64,000 bases of DNA, from assembly GCF_017743995.1 (NCBI RefSeq), contig NZ_JAGHRB010000005.1:124001-188000 (forward strand), written 5' to 3'. A program made the translations under genes and the position numbers. Source of the stretch: Ruegeria sp. R13_0 (lineage in GTDB: Bacteria; Pseudomonadota; Alphaproteobacteria; Rhodobacterales; Rhodobacteraceae). Each line of letters begins with the position of its first letter. Position 1 is the stretch's first letter. The notes under the pieces were generated by a model. The model was given only the letters and a program-made list of their open reading frames with translations. It made no database searches and was not told the origin of the DNA. Positions 35,629-43,566 of the stretch are shown one piece after another.

Positions 35629-36342
35629 TTATGCTGCATCCGGGAAGGCCGCTTGCAACGCGATCTCGACCATATCGCGAAAGCTACGCTCCCGCTCGGA
35701 TGAGGGCAGGGCCTCGCCTGTCAGCAGGTGGTCCGAGACGGTCAAAACCGCAAGCGCCCGGCATTTGTGTCTGGCGGCGAGGATATACAGCTCGGCTGCT
35801 TCCATCTCGACCCCCAGAATGCCGTGACGCACCATCTGTTCGTTCAAATCGGGGCGCTCATCATAGAACACGTCAGACGAATAGATCCCGCCCACATGGG
35901 TCGGTGTTCCCTTGGCCGCCGCCGCATTGGCCGCCGCCTGCAAAAGACCCCAATCGGCACAGGGGGCGAAGTTCAGTTCCTTCATGATGCCCCGGGACGG
36001 GGTGCTGAGCGTGGTCGACGTCATGGCAAGAATAACATCGCGGACATTGACGCTGTCCTGCATACCGCCGCAGGAGCCAATGCGGATCAATGTCTTTGCG
36101 CCGAAATCCCGGATCAATTCGTTCACGTAAATGGAAAGTGAGGGCATCCCCATGCCGCTGCCCTGAATGGTAACAGTGTTCCCTTTCCACGTTCCGGTAA
36201 ACCCGAGCATGCCGCGCACGTTATTGACTAACCTAACATCATCCAAAAACGTTTCCGCCGCCCATTTCGCCCGATGGGGATCTCCGGGCAATAGAACGGT
36301 TTCTGCGATGTCGCCTTTTTCAGCGCCAATGTGGATTGTCAT
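35629..36342 (-). CDS. deoD: Purine-nucleoside phosphorylase (DeoD type)
   Basis: Hexameric-type phosphorylase (237 aa) splitting purine nucleosides with phosphate. [21 protein letters not shown] opens the protein (quoted in part: [15 protein letters not shown]); the phosphate site GSCGGMQ near 90 and VEMEAAELY near 180 are family signatures. It may act on nucleosides brought in by the BMP-type importer at 47.8-52.5 kb, though the loci are apart. The H-NS-like gene is upstream in the same direction (19-base gap). Confidence 0.92.
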   Translation of the reverse strand: MTIHIGAEKGDIAETVLLPGDPHRAKWAAETFLDDVRLVNNVRGMLGFTGTWKGNTVTIQGSGMGMPSLSIYVNELIRDFGAKTLIRIGSCGGMQDSVNVRDVILAMTSTTLSTPSRGIMKELNFAPCADWGLLQAAANAAAAKGTPTHVGGIYSSDVFYDERPDLNEQMVRHGILGVEMEAAELYILAARHKCRALAVLTVSDHLLTGEALPSSERERSFRDMVEIALQAAFPDAA

Positions 36343-36361
36343 TTCTGAAACGACCTCAAAT

Positions 36362-36679
36362 TTAGATTTCCAACTCGGCGATATCGGTGCCGGAATTCAG
36401 CGCGTCATGGACCCATTGAGGCTTGCGTCCACGGCCGGTCCAGGTTTGTTCCGGGGCGTTTGGATTGCGGTATTTCGCTTTTGATTTCTGAAGTTTGGCG
36501 CCTTTGGGGGCGGCGTCCGAAAGCTCGGACAAGGAAAATCCGAATTCGGCTGCGGCTTTTTCGGCAGCTTCCAGAGCGGCTTTGCGCTCGCGCTTTTCGG
36601 CATTTACCAGGGCTTTATCAATATCGTTGCGCAATTGCAGAAGTTCATTGCGCGACATGTTTTCAAGCTCAAGTCCCAT
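36362..36679 (-). CDS. H-NS family nucleoid protein
   Basis: 105 aa: a coiled-coil N-terminal half (about 3-47, charged) for oligomerisation and a C-terminal DNA-binding motif YRNP...[11 protein letters not shown] (about 70-90), where GRGRKP inserts in the minor groove. Alphaproteobacteria use such short H-NS-like proteins (HvrA/Spb type) as transcription regulators or silencers of AT-rich DNA. ATG 36679 has a GGAAT-like site (AGAGGAATTAT) upstream. Confidence 0.88.
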   Translation of the reverse strand: MGLELENMSRNELLQLRNDIDKALVNAEKRERKAALEAAEKAAAEFGFSLSELSDAAPKGAKLQKSKAKYRNPNAPEQTWTGRGRKPQWVHDALNSGTDIAELEI

Positions 36680-36749
36680 TATAATTCCTCTTTCAGACGT
36701 GAGTGGTTGTGGTTGTAAAATACAAGCCGTATTTCCACACGCCGATATA

Positions 36750-36777
36750 GGCTATTCCCTTCATTTCGGGAATAGCC
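36750..36777. terminator. Perfect hairpin after ecm
   Basis: Ten-bp perfect stem GGCTATTCCC/GGGAATAGCC with an eight-base loop, 25 bases after the ecm stop. No T run follows on the minus strand (TATATCGG), so it may be a weak terminator or an RNA-stabilising hairpin. Confidence 0.5.
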
Positions 36778-36801
36778 ATCAAGAGTTTTTCAAAACGGGT
36801 G

Positions 36802-38769
36802 TTATTCGGCGGCGATTTCCTGTGGGTCCACCAGCGCGACGATGTCGCCCATGATTGCGTTCAACTCGAAATTCTTGGGGGTGTAGATTCTGGCAACGCC
36901 CATTTTTTTCAAAGCGTCTGCGTCATCGTCTGGGATAATCCCGCCGACAATGACAGGCACGTGTGACAGGCCTGCCTGTTTCAGGCGGCTCATTACGTCT
37001 TCGACCAGAGGCAGATGACTGCCAGACAGGATCGACAAACCGATGACATGGGCATCATCCTCGGACGCGGCCGAGACGATTTCTTCTGGTGTCAGGCGAA
37101 TGCCCTCATAGCTGATATCCATGCCGCAATCGCGGGCGCGGAAGGCGATCTGCTCGGCTCCGTTGGAATGGCCGTCCAGCCCCGGCTTGCCGACCAGGAA
37201 TTTCAAACGACGCCCGAGCCGGTCGCTGACCGCATCGACCGAGGCGCGCAGGTCTTCCAAGCCTTCGGTCTTGTTCGAGACCGAGCCGGACACGCCGGTC
37301 GGGCCACGGTAGGTGCCGTAGACCTTGCGCATTTCCTCAGCCCATTCACCCGTAGTTGCACCGGCCTTGGCCGCAGCGATCGAGGGCTCCATGACATTCG
37401 CCCCAGTTTGCGCCGCCTTGCGCAAAGCAGCCAGCGCCACTGCGACGGCTGCGTCATCACGTTCGGCCCGCCATTCGTTCAGACGATTGATCTGCTCCTG
37501 CTCGACCGCAGGATCCACGACCATAATGCCGCCATCCTCGGTTTGCAGGGGCGAGGGCTCACCGTCGACCCATTTGTTCACACCGACCACAATGGTTTCG
37601 TTCCGTTCAATGCGGTTCAGGCGTTCTGCATTGGAATCGACCAGCCGGGACTTCATATATTCGATCGAGGCCACGGCACCGCCCATGGAGTCGAGATTGG
37701 CCAACTCGGCCCGCGCGCCTTCTTTGAGTTCTTCGACCTTGGCATCAACCGCCGGGTTCCCGTCGAACAGGTCTCCGTATTCCAGCAGGTCCGTCTCAAA
37801 AGCCAGAATCTGCTGCATACGCATTGACCACTGCTGGTCCCACGGGCGGGGCAGGCCCAAGGCCTCATTCCAGGCGGGCAACTGAACGGCACGGGCGCGC
37901 GCCTTTTTCGACAGGGTCACGGCCAGCATTTCGATCAGGATGCGGTAGACGTTGTTTTCCGGTTGCTGTTCAGTCAGCCCAAGCGAGTTCACTTGAACGC
38001 CATAGCGGAATCTGCGGAACTTGGGGTTCTCAACACCATAGCGTTGTTGAAGGATTTCATCCCAAAGGTCGACAAAGGCCCGCATTTTGCACATTTCGGT
38101 AACAAAGCGGATACCTGCATTCACGAAGAAGGAAATGCGCCCACACAGGGCAGGGAAGTCCTCGGCAGGCACACGCGGGCGTAGTTCGTCCAGCACTGCG
38201 ATGGCTGTGGCGAGTGCGTAGGCCAGCTCCTGTTCCGGTGTCGCGCCGGCCTCTTGCAGGTGGTAGGAACACACGTTCATCGGGTTCCATTTCGGCACGT
38301 TAGTATAGCAATACTCGGCCACGTCCGCGATCATCTTCAACGACGGCTTGGGCGGGCAGACATAGGTGCCGCGGCTGAGATATTCCTTGATCAGGTCATT
38401 CTGTACGGTGCCCTGCAGCTTTGAGACATCCGCGCCCTGTTCCTCGGCCACGGCGATGTAAAGCGCCAGCAGCCACGGGGCCGTCGCGTTGATCGTCATC
38501 GAGGTGTTCATCTGCTCCAGCGGAATCTGGTCGAACAGCACCCGCATGTCGCCCAGATGGCAGATCGGCACACCCACTTTGCCGACCTCACCCCGCGCCA
38601 GTGTGTGGTCGCTGTCATAGCCCGTTTGAGTCGGCAGATCGAAAGCCACCGACAGGCCAGTCTGACCTTTGGCGAGGTTGCCGCGATACAGCGCGTTCGA
38701 GGCTTTGGCGGTGGAATGACCGGCATAGGTTCGGATCAGCCAGGGGCGGTCTTTCTGCATCTGCGTCAT
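36802..38769 (-). CDS. ecm: Ethylmalonyl-CoA mutase
   Basis: Adenosylcobalamin mutase (655 aa) converting (2R)-ethylmalonyl-CoA to methylsuccinyl-CoA. The start at 38769 (MTQMQKDRPWLIRTYAGHS) is preferred as family members begin there and GAGG lies nearby; 31 more upstream codons are open. The catalytic domain covers about 15-500 (SVAFDLPTQTGYDSDH). The C-terminal B12 domain has the base-off motif DGHSNG at 532-537 with H534 as cobalt ligand. The DLPTQ-type active site and the lack of a separate small subunit fit Ecm (MeaA) rather than methylmalonyl-CoA mutase. Ccr is encoded close by. Confidence 0.93.
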   Translation of the reverse strand: MTQMQKDRPWLIRTYAGHSTAKASNALYRGNLAKGQTGLSVAFDLPTQTGYDSDHTLARGEVGKVGVPICHLGDMRVLFDQIPLEQMNTSMTINATAPWLLALYIAVAEEQGADVSKLQGTVQNDLIKEYLSRGTYVCPPKPSLKMIADVAEYCYTNVPKWNPMNVCSYHLQEAGATPEQELAYALATAIAVLDELRPRVPAEDFPALCGRISFFVNAGIRFVTEMCKMRAFVDLWDEILQQRYGVENPKFRRFRYGVQVNSLGLTEQQPENNVYRILIEMLAVTLSKKARARAVQLPAWNEALGLPRPWDQQWSMRMQQILAFETDLLEYGDLFDGNPAVDAKVEELKEGARAELANLDSMGGAVASIEYMKSRLVDSNAERLNRIERNETIVVGVNKWVDGEPSPLQTEDGGIMVVDPAVEQEQINRLNEWRAERDDAAVAVALAALRKAAQTGANVMEPSIAAAKAGATTGEWAEEMRKVYGTYRGPTGVSGSVSNKTEGLEDLRASVDAVSDRLGRRLKFLVGKPGLDGHSNGAEQIAFRARDCGMDISYEGIRLTPEEIVSAASEDDAHVIGLSILSGSHLPLVEDVMSRLKQAGLSHVPVIVGGIIPDDDADALKKMGVARIYTPKNFELNAIMGDIVALVDPQEIAAE

Positions 38770-38841
38770 GGGCGGGCCTCGTGTTTCGGTGAGCAACAAA
38801 ATTACGTCTACGGGTTCTAAATCGCAATTTTCAGGCATTGT

Positions 38842-38872
38842 CAATTCGCTGCGTTGCGGCATATGCGAATTG
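38842..38872. promoter_or_regulatory. Inverted repeat with shared motif in the ecm/acyltransferase divergent promoter
   Basis: Arms CAATTCGC (38842-38849) and GCGAATTG (38865-38872) enclose the 12-base motif CTGCGTTGCGGC (38849-38860), which also occurs before mcl2 and, with one change, before ccr. It lies 73 bases before the ecm start and just before the GTG of the acyltransferase gene. Confidence 0.4.
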
Positions 38873-38880
38873 TCTAGATT

Positions 38881-40302
38881 GTGAGCCGTCTCGTTTGGTG
38901 GCAGTGTGGCCCGATGTTGAGAACCGTGGAACTTCCGCTGTGGCTATTCCTGTTGATCGTGGTCTTTGCCATGGTCACCTTCGCCTCGCATTTTCTGTTC
39001 CCGTCGGTCCGCTGGTTTTTTCGCCGCAGGCTTGAGAGGGCGGTCGCTCGGTTGAACCAGCGCCTGCAGAGACCGATCCAGCCGTTCAAGCTGGCGCGGC
39101 GGCACGACATGATCCAGCGGCTCATCTATGATCCTCAGGTCGGGCAAGCGGTGCAGCAGCACGCCCATGACGAAGGCATCCCCGAAGCCGTTGCGTTCGA
39201 ACAAGCCCGCCGATACGCGCGTGAGATCGTGCCCTCCTTTTCGGCTTTTGCCTATTTTAGCTTCGCCATTCGTCTGTCCCGGTTGCTGAGCAACGCGTTC
39301 TACAACGTGCATCTCAGCTACAAGGATGAAAGCGCGATCAAGGATATCGATCCTGAGGCGACGGTTGTCTTTGTGATGAACCATCGCAGCAACATGGACT
39401 ATGTTCTGGTCACTTATCTGGCGGCGCAGCAATCCGCCCTGTCCTATGCCGTGGGCGAATGGGCGCGGGTTTGGCCGCTCAGCCGGTTGATCCGCGCGAT
39501 GGGCGCGTATTTCATCCGTCGCAAATCGGGCAGTGAGCTGTATCGCCAGGTTCTGGCCAGCTATGTGCGCCATGCGACCGAAGCAGGTGTAACGCAGGCG
39601 ATGTTCCCCGAAGGCGGGCTCAGCCTGACCGGGGCTTTGGGGCGCCCCAAGCTGGGCTTGTTGAAATATATTATCGACGGCACCTCGCCTGAGGGGCGCG
39701 ATGTGGTGTTTGTGCCGGTGGCCTTGAACTATGACCGCGTGCTTGAGGACACGATCCTGACGCGCGCCGCCCTCGGAACCGATCGACGGTTTCGCGCGCG
39801 GATCGGGGTGATCACAAGCTGGGTTCTCAAACAGATCTGGCGTCGGCTGATCGGCCGCTACAAGCGGTTCGGACTGGCGGCGGTTCGGTACGGTGAACCG
39901 ATCTCGCTAAAAGAATTCGAGGCGCGCACAGAGGGGGATATCATGACCGACCTCGCCCGCGCATTGATGAAACGGATTGGCGCGGCGATTCCCTTGGTGC
40001 CGGGTCCGGCGGCCTGCTGGCTGCTGCGCGAGAACGGCCCAATGCCCGAACCAGAGGTGCGAAGCCGTATCCTTGCCCTCATGGAAGCCGATGGCCTGAC
40101 GCTGGCGGAGGCCGAGGACGCCATCACCAGTGCGGTGGATCATATGGTCGAGCGGCGCATTCTGACCCGCGAAGACGGGGTTTTGAACCTGTCCGGGCAG
40201 CGCGAGGATCTTTTGGATTATTACGCAGACTCGGTACCCGAACAGGTGAAACCCGCCAATGCTGCACTCGCGAAAGATGTTTCTGCACCCGCTGGGTCAT
40301 AA
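38881..40302 (+). CDS. Glycerol-3-phosphate acyltransferase (PlsB type)
   Basis: 473 aa. A membrane helix near 18-40 precedes an acyltransferase domain with HX4D as HRSNMD (H168-D173), the motif RRKSG near 218-222, and FPEGGLSLTG near 244-253 in place of FxEGxRS. This fits a PlsB-like first step of phospholipid synthesis, though the protein is much shorter than E. coli PlsB (about 800 aa). The GTG at 38881 has no visible ribosome site; ATG 38914 is the alternative (462 aa). It lies between the divergent ecm and ccr. Confidence 0.75.
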   Translation: MSRLVWWQCGPMLRTVELPLWLFLLIVVFAMVTFASHFLFPSVRWFFRRRLERAVARLNQRLQRPIQPFKLARRHDMIQRLIYDPQVGQAVQQHAHDEGIPEAVAFEQARRYAREIVPSFSAFAYFSFAIRLSRLLSNAFYNVHLSYKDESAIKDIDPEATVVFVMNHRSNMDYVLVTYLAAQQSALSYAVGEWARVWPLSRLIRAMGAYFIRRKSGSELYRQVLASYVRHATEAGVTQAMFPEGGLSLTGALGRPKLGLLKYIIDGTSPEGRDVVFVPVALNYDRVLEDTILTRAALGTDRRFRARIGVITSWVLKQIWRRLIGRYKRFGLAAVRYGEPISLKEFEARTEGDIMTDLARALMKRIGAAIPLVPGPAACWLLRENGPMPEPEVRSRILALMEADGLTLAEAEDAITSAVDHMVERRILTREDGVLNLSGQREDLLDYYADSVPEQVKPANAALAKDVSAPAGS

Positions 40303-40334
40303 AATTACAAAAATAGACCAAAGATGGTTGCAAT

Positions 40335-40389
40335 GTTGCGCAACCCCTCCTATCCCTCTGTAGGAGAGGCGGCGATTCTGCGTCGCGGC
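40335..40389 (+). promoter_or_regulatory. Possible operators upstream of ccr
   Basis: A perfect palindrome GTTGCGCAAC at 40335-40344 and, at 40378-40389, CTGCGTCGCGGC, one base different from the motif before mcl2 and ecm. A strong ribosome site AAGGAGG follows directly before ccr. The regulator is unknown; palindromes of the TTGC/GCAA kind are known for PhaR-like factors, but I cannot assign this one. Confidence 0.35.
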
Positions 40390-40413
40390 AAAGGTATTTA
40401 AAAGGAGGCCAGC

Positions 40414-41700
40414 ATGGCTTTGGACACCGAAAGCGGTATCGCGTCGTACGAGGCACCCGAAAAGGACCTCTATGAAATGGGGGAAATCCCTCCGATGGGG
40501 TTTGTGCCCAAGCAGATGTACGCCTGGGCGATCCGCAAAGAGCGTCACGGAGAACCAAATACTGCGATGCAGCAGGAAGTGGTCGATGTGCCCGAACTCG
40601 ACAGCAACGAGGTTCTGGTCCTCGTGATGGCGGCGGGCGTCAATTATAATGGCGTCTGGGCTGCTCTGGGCCAGCCGATCAGCCCGTTTGATGGCCACAA
40701 GGCCCCGTATCACATCGCTGGCTCGGATGCGTCCGGCATCGTTTGGGCCGTGGGTGACAAGGTCAAGCGCTGGAAGGTCGGCGATGAGGTGGTGATCCAC
40801 TGCAATCAGGACGATGGCGACGATGAGGAATGCAACGGCGGCGATCCGATGTACTCGCCCAGCCAGCGTATCTGGGGATATGAAACTCCGGATGGGTCGT
40901 TCAGCCAATTCACCCGCGTGCAGGCGCAACAGCTGATGCCGCGTCCCAAGCACCTGACCTGGGAGCAGGCGGCGTGCTATACCCTGACGCTCGCTACGGC
41001 CTACCGGATGCTGTTCGGGCATGAGCCCCATGACCTGAAGCCCGGCCAGAACGTTCTGGTCTGGGGTGCCTCGGGTGGTTTGGGCTCTTACGCGATCCAG
41101 TTGATCAACACGGCCGGTGCAAATGCGATCGGCGTGATCTCGGACGAAAGCAAGCGGGATTTCGTCATGGGGCTGGGCGCCAAAGGCGTTCTGAACCGTA
41201 AGGACTTCAACTGCTGGGGTCAGCTGCCCACGGTCAACACGGCCGAATATGCCGAGTGGTTCAAAGAAGCCCGCAAGTTCGGCAAGGCGATCTGGGATAT
41301 CACCGGTAAAGGCAACAACGTTGATATGGTGTTTGAACACCCCGGCGAAAGCACCTTCCCAGTGTCGACCTTCGTGGTGAAAAAGGGCGGTATGGTCGTG
41401 ATTTGTGCTGGGACCACCGGGTTCAACTGTACCTTCGACGTGCGCTACATGTGGATGCACCAGAAACGCCTGCAGGGTTCGCACTTTGCACATCTGAAGC
41501 AAGCGGCAGCCGCCAACAAGCTGATGGTCGAGCGTCGCCTGGATCCTTGCATGTCGGAAGTATTCGCGTGGAATGATTTGCCCGAAGCGCATATGAAAAT
41601 GCTGCGCAACGAGCACAAGCCGGGCAATATGTCGGTCCTGGTACAGGCCCCGCGCACCGGCATGCGCACTTTGGAAGAGGTTCTGGACGCGCGTCCCTAA
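40414..41700 (+). CDS. ccr: Crotonyl-CoA carboxylase/reductase
   Basis: Key enzyme of the ethylmalonyl-CoA pathway (428 aa): NADPH-dependent reductive carboxylation of crotonyl-CoA to (2S)-ethylmalonyl-CoA. It is an MDR-type reductase with GxGxxG-like NADPH motif VWGASGGLGSYAIQL near 215-229; the CCR-specific extension CNQDDGDDEECNGGDPM near 130-146 and long insertions set it apart from simple enoyl reductases. An AAGGAGG ribosome site precedes the ATG. Transcribed alone, ending in a hairpin terminator. Confidence 0.95.
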   Translation: MALDTESGIASYEAPEKDLYEMGEIPPMGFVPKQMYAWAIRKERHGEPNTAMQQEVVDVPELDSNEVLVLVMAAGVNYNGVWAALGQPISPFDGHKAPYHIAGSDASGIVWAVGDKVKRWKVGDEVVIHCNQDDGDDEECNGGDPMYSPSQRIWGYETPDGSFSQFTRVQAQQLMPRPKHLTWEQAACYTLTLATAYRMLFGHEPHDLKPGQNVLVWGASGGLGSYAIQLINTAGANAIGVISDESKRDFVMGLGAKGVLNRKDFNCWGQLPTVNTAEYAEWFKEARKFGKAIWDITGKGNNVDMVFEHPGESTFPVSTFVVKKGGMVVICAGTTGFNCTFDVRYMWMHQKRLQGSHFAHLKQAAAANKLMVERRLDPCMSEVFAWNDLPEAHMKMLRNEHKPGNMSVLVQAPRTGMRTLEEVLDARP

Positions 41701-41722
41701 GCCCATCCTGAAATAGACAAAA

Positions 41723-41783
41723 AACACCCGCGAATCGGCCCTCCGATACGCGGGTGTTCTGCCTTCTGAGAGGGCCCTTTTTT
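41723..41783 (+). terminator. ccr terminator with possible pseudoknot
   Basis: A 10-bp stem (41723-41732 with 41749-41758, AACACCCGCG/CGCGGGTGTT) stands 22 bases after the ccr stop. Its loop contains GGCCCTC (41737-41743), which perfectly complements GAGGGCC at 41770-41776, and T6 follows at 41778-41783. The two pairings interleave, so they either compete or form an H-type pseudoknot. Confidence 0.7.
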
Positions 41784-41873
41784 GTTTCAACAGGTTGGAA
41801 TTTAGCCCCTCACTATTTTTGGGGAGTAGAAACCGGTGAATAGGTCAAAAAGATTGCACATGTTATGGTTGTG

Positions 41874-41888
41874 TTAACACTTCGTTAA
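41874..41888. promoter_or_regulatory. CtrA-type site upstream of the luxR module
   Basis: TTAA-CACTTCG-TTAA, an exact TTAA-N7-TTAA, 19 bases before the start of the 72-aa gene. This is the full CtrA consensus known from Caulobacter and other alphaproteobacteria. Part of it is also a palindrome (GTGTTAACAC). Confidence 0.6.
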
Positions 41889-41907
41889 CTGTTTCAGAGA
41901 GACCCTT

Positions 41908-42126
41908 ATGGCGCAAAATGAGTGGATACTGGACGTATTGTCGGACCTCAACGCGTTCGCTGTTGCGAATGGGTTGACTGCCTTGGCCGAACAGCTGGAC
42001 GACACCAAGCTGATTGCCGCAGCCGAGATCGCGTCCATGACAGATAAGGCACGGGCGCCCGCGGATGGGAACAGAACTCGACTTGGGTCAGATCCTGAAG
42101 GATTTGGAAAACACCAGCACGCTTGA
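41908..42126 (+). CDS. Small protein overlapping luxR (72 aa)
   Basis: Opens MAQNEWILDVLSDLNAFAVAN and has a helical first 45 residues that I recall as a small roseobacter protein upstream of LuxR-type genes; the last 27 residues are low in hydrophobics and share 62 bases with luxR in another frame. CAGAGAGACC upstream gives a weak ribosome site. Function unknown; it may be a modulator of the quorum-sensing regulator or of its translation. Confidence 0.6.
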   Translation: MAQNEWILDVLSDLNAFAVANGLTALAEQLDDTKLIAAAEIASMTDKARAPADGNRTRLGSDPEGFGKHQHA

Positions 42127-42784
42127 TGAGCTTGGCTCGGTCGCCATTCGCCTGCGCGACTGTCTGAAAGTCGAACATCTGACATATCATTGGGTGGATG
42201 CCGCCGGGGATCAGTACGGCTATACCACCTATTCCGATGCCTGGGATGAACGGTATCGCGAAAAGAACTATCATCGCATCGACCCCGTGATACTGGGGTG
42301 TTTCCAACGATTTCACCCGGTTGATTGGAAATCGCTGGACTGGTCCGGCAAGGTCTCCAAGGCGTTTCTTCAGGATGCGTTGGGACATGGGGTGGGCAAT
42401 CAGGGATATTCAATCCCGATCCGAGGGCCAAACGGCCAGTTTGCGCTTTTCACTGTCAATCACAGTTGTGACGACGACACCTGGCAGGATTTCATCTCGA
42501 CCTTTGGCCGCGAATTGATCCTTGTGGCGCACTACATCAATCGCAAAGCACTGGAGTTTGAAAAGGACAGGCAACCTGAAGCGACCCGGGGTCTGTCCCC
42601 GCGTGAAATTGATGCGATGACGTTGCTTGCGCAGGGCTTCAGCCGCGCACAGGTTGCGCATTCGCTGTCGATCTCGGAACACACGCTTAGGGTCTATATC
42701 GAAAGCGCGCGCTCAAAACTGGGCGCGCAAAACACGACGCATGCGATCGCGACCGCGCTCAGCCGTGGGTTAATAGTCGTTTAA
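42065..42784 (+). CDS. luxR: LuxR-type quorum-sensing transcription regulator
   Basis: 239 aa. The N-terminal autoinducer-binding domain covers about 10-160, with the conserved cluster YHWVDAAG, TTYSDAW and YHRIDPV (about 40-78), carrying the Trp, Tyr and Asp that contact acyl-homoserine lactones. The C-terminal HTH (about 176-239) has LSPREIDAMTLLAQG and ISEHTLRVYIESARSKLGA. It likely controls luxI 83 bases downstream. ATG 42065 lies inside the upstream gene; later starts would cut into the ligand domain. Confidence 0.92.
   Translation: MGTELDLGQILKDLENTSTLDELGSVAIRLRDCLKVEHLTYHWVDAAGDQYGYTTYSDAWDERYREKNYHRIDPVILGCFQRFHPVDWKSLDWSGKVSKAFLQDALGHGVGNQGYSIPIRGPNGQFALFTVNHSCDDDTWQDFISTFGRELILVAHYINRKALEFEKDRQPEATRGLSPREIDAMTLLAQGFSRAQVAHSLSISEHTLRVYIESARSKLGAQNTTHAIATALSRGLIVV
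42770..42784. promoter_or_regulatory. Second CtrA-type site, upstream of luxI
   Basis: TTAA-TAGTCGT-TTAA, again exact TTAA-N7-TTAA. It overlaps the last codons and stop of luxR and lies 83 bases before luxI. Confidence 0.5.
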
Positions 42785-42838
42785 GCAACGTACGGTCCTA
42801 GAACAGTAAATTAACTACGACTTCGTACCCCTTTCGTT

Positions 42839-42848
42839 CCTGCACAGG
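42839..42848. promoter_or_regulatory. Dyad CCTGCACAGG before luxI, lux-box candidate
   Basis: CCTG-CA-CAGG, a perfect 4+2+4 inverted repeat 19 bases before the luxI start. It is shorter than a canonical 18-20 bp lux box and its position suggests repression or an overlap with the start of transcription; low confidence. Confidence 0.25.
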
Positions 42849-42867
42849 ACGACAAGGGGAATTAGTC

Positions 42868-43506
42868 ATGTTGCGTTATTTGTATGCTGATGAGCTGCAT
42901 AAGTTTCCAGCTTTGGCCGACGGGATGTTTCGCGATCGCGCGGATCAGTTCAAAACCCGGCTGGGATGGGACGTTTACGTCAATGAAAAAGGGGAAGAGC
43001 GAGATCAATACGATGATCTCAACCCGCTCTATGTGATTTGGGAGGAGCCGGATGGCAGCCATGGCGGCTCAATGCGGGTTCTGCCGACCACTGGCCCGGT
43101 CATGGTGAACGAGGTGTTCGGTCATCTCAACGAGGGCGAGCCGATCTGCAGTCCTCTGATCTGGGAGGTCACGCGCTTTTGCCTGTCGCGCACAGCCAGC
43201 CCCCATACGGCTGGGGCAATTATGCTGAGCGGCGGTGAAATGATGGAGGGCTTCGGTCTGACCCACATCGCCGGCGTCTTTGATGCGCGGATGATCCGGA
43301 TCTACCGCCTGATCGGATCGTCTCCGATTGTGTTGGGGTCCGAGGGGAAAGGGCGCGATCAGATCTCGGTCGGTCTCTGGCCCTATTCTGCGGATGATTG
43401 CAACCGCGTGGCCGAACGGGCGGGCATCCCGCGTGAACTTTCACGCCTGTGGTTCAAAACCGCGTTCGGCCCGGCCAAACAGCACCGGTTTGCGCTGTCG
43501 GCTTAG
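42868..43506 (+). CDS. luxI: Acyl-homoserine-lactone synthase
   Basis: Autoinducer synthase (212 aa) joining an acyl-ACP with S-adenosylmethionine. Conserved residues: FRDRADQFKTRLGWDV (about 22-37, with Arg, Phe and Trp), the acidic DQYDD near 47-51, GSMRVLPTTGP near 67-77, and WEVTRFCLSR near 98-107. The AAGGGGAATTAGTC upstream gives the ribosome site. The N-acyl chain type cannot be told from sequence. Forms a pair with luxR. Confidence 0.95.
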   Translation: MLRYLYADELHKFPALADGMFRDRADQFKTRLGWDVYVNEKGEERDQYDDLNPLYVIWEEPDGSHGGSMRVLPTTGPVMVNEVFGHLNEGEPICSPLIWEVTRFCLSRTASPHTAGAIMLSGGEMMEGFGLTHIAGVFDARMIRIYRLIGSSPIVLGSEGKGRDQISVGLWPYSADDCNRVAERAGIPRELSRLWFKTAFGPAKQHRFALSA

Positions 43507-43566
43507 GGCCTTGAAAACGCAAATCCGTATCTGGTGAAGGGTGGCGCGGCCCTGTAGGGTCGCGCC

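Noticed and set aside
39810..39825. GTGATCACA inside the PlsB-type gene, a match to the TCA palindrome
   Set aside because: It lies within a coding sequence in the context of common Val-Ile-Thr codons, stands alone without a partner 21 bp away, and is not near a start.
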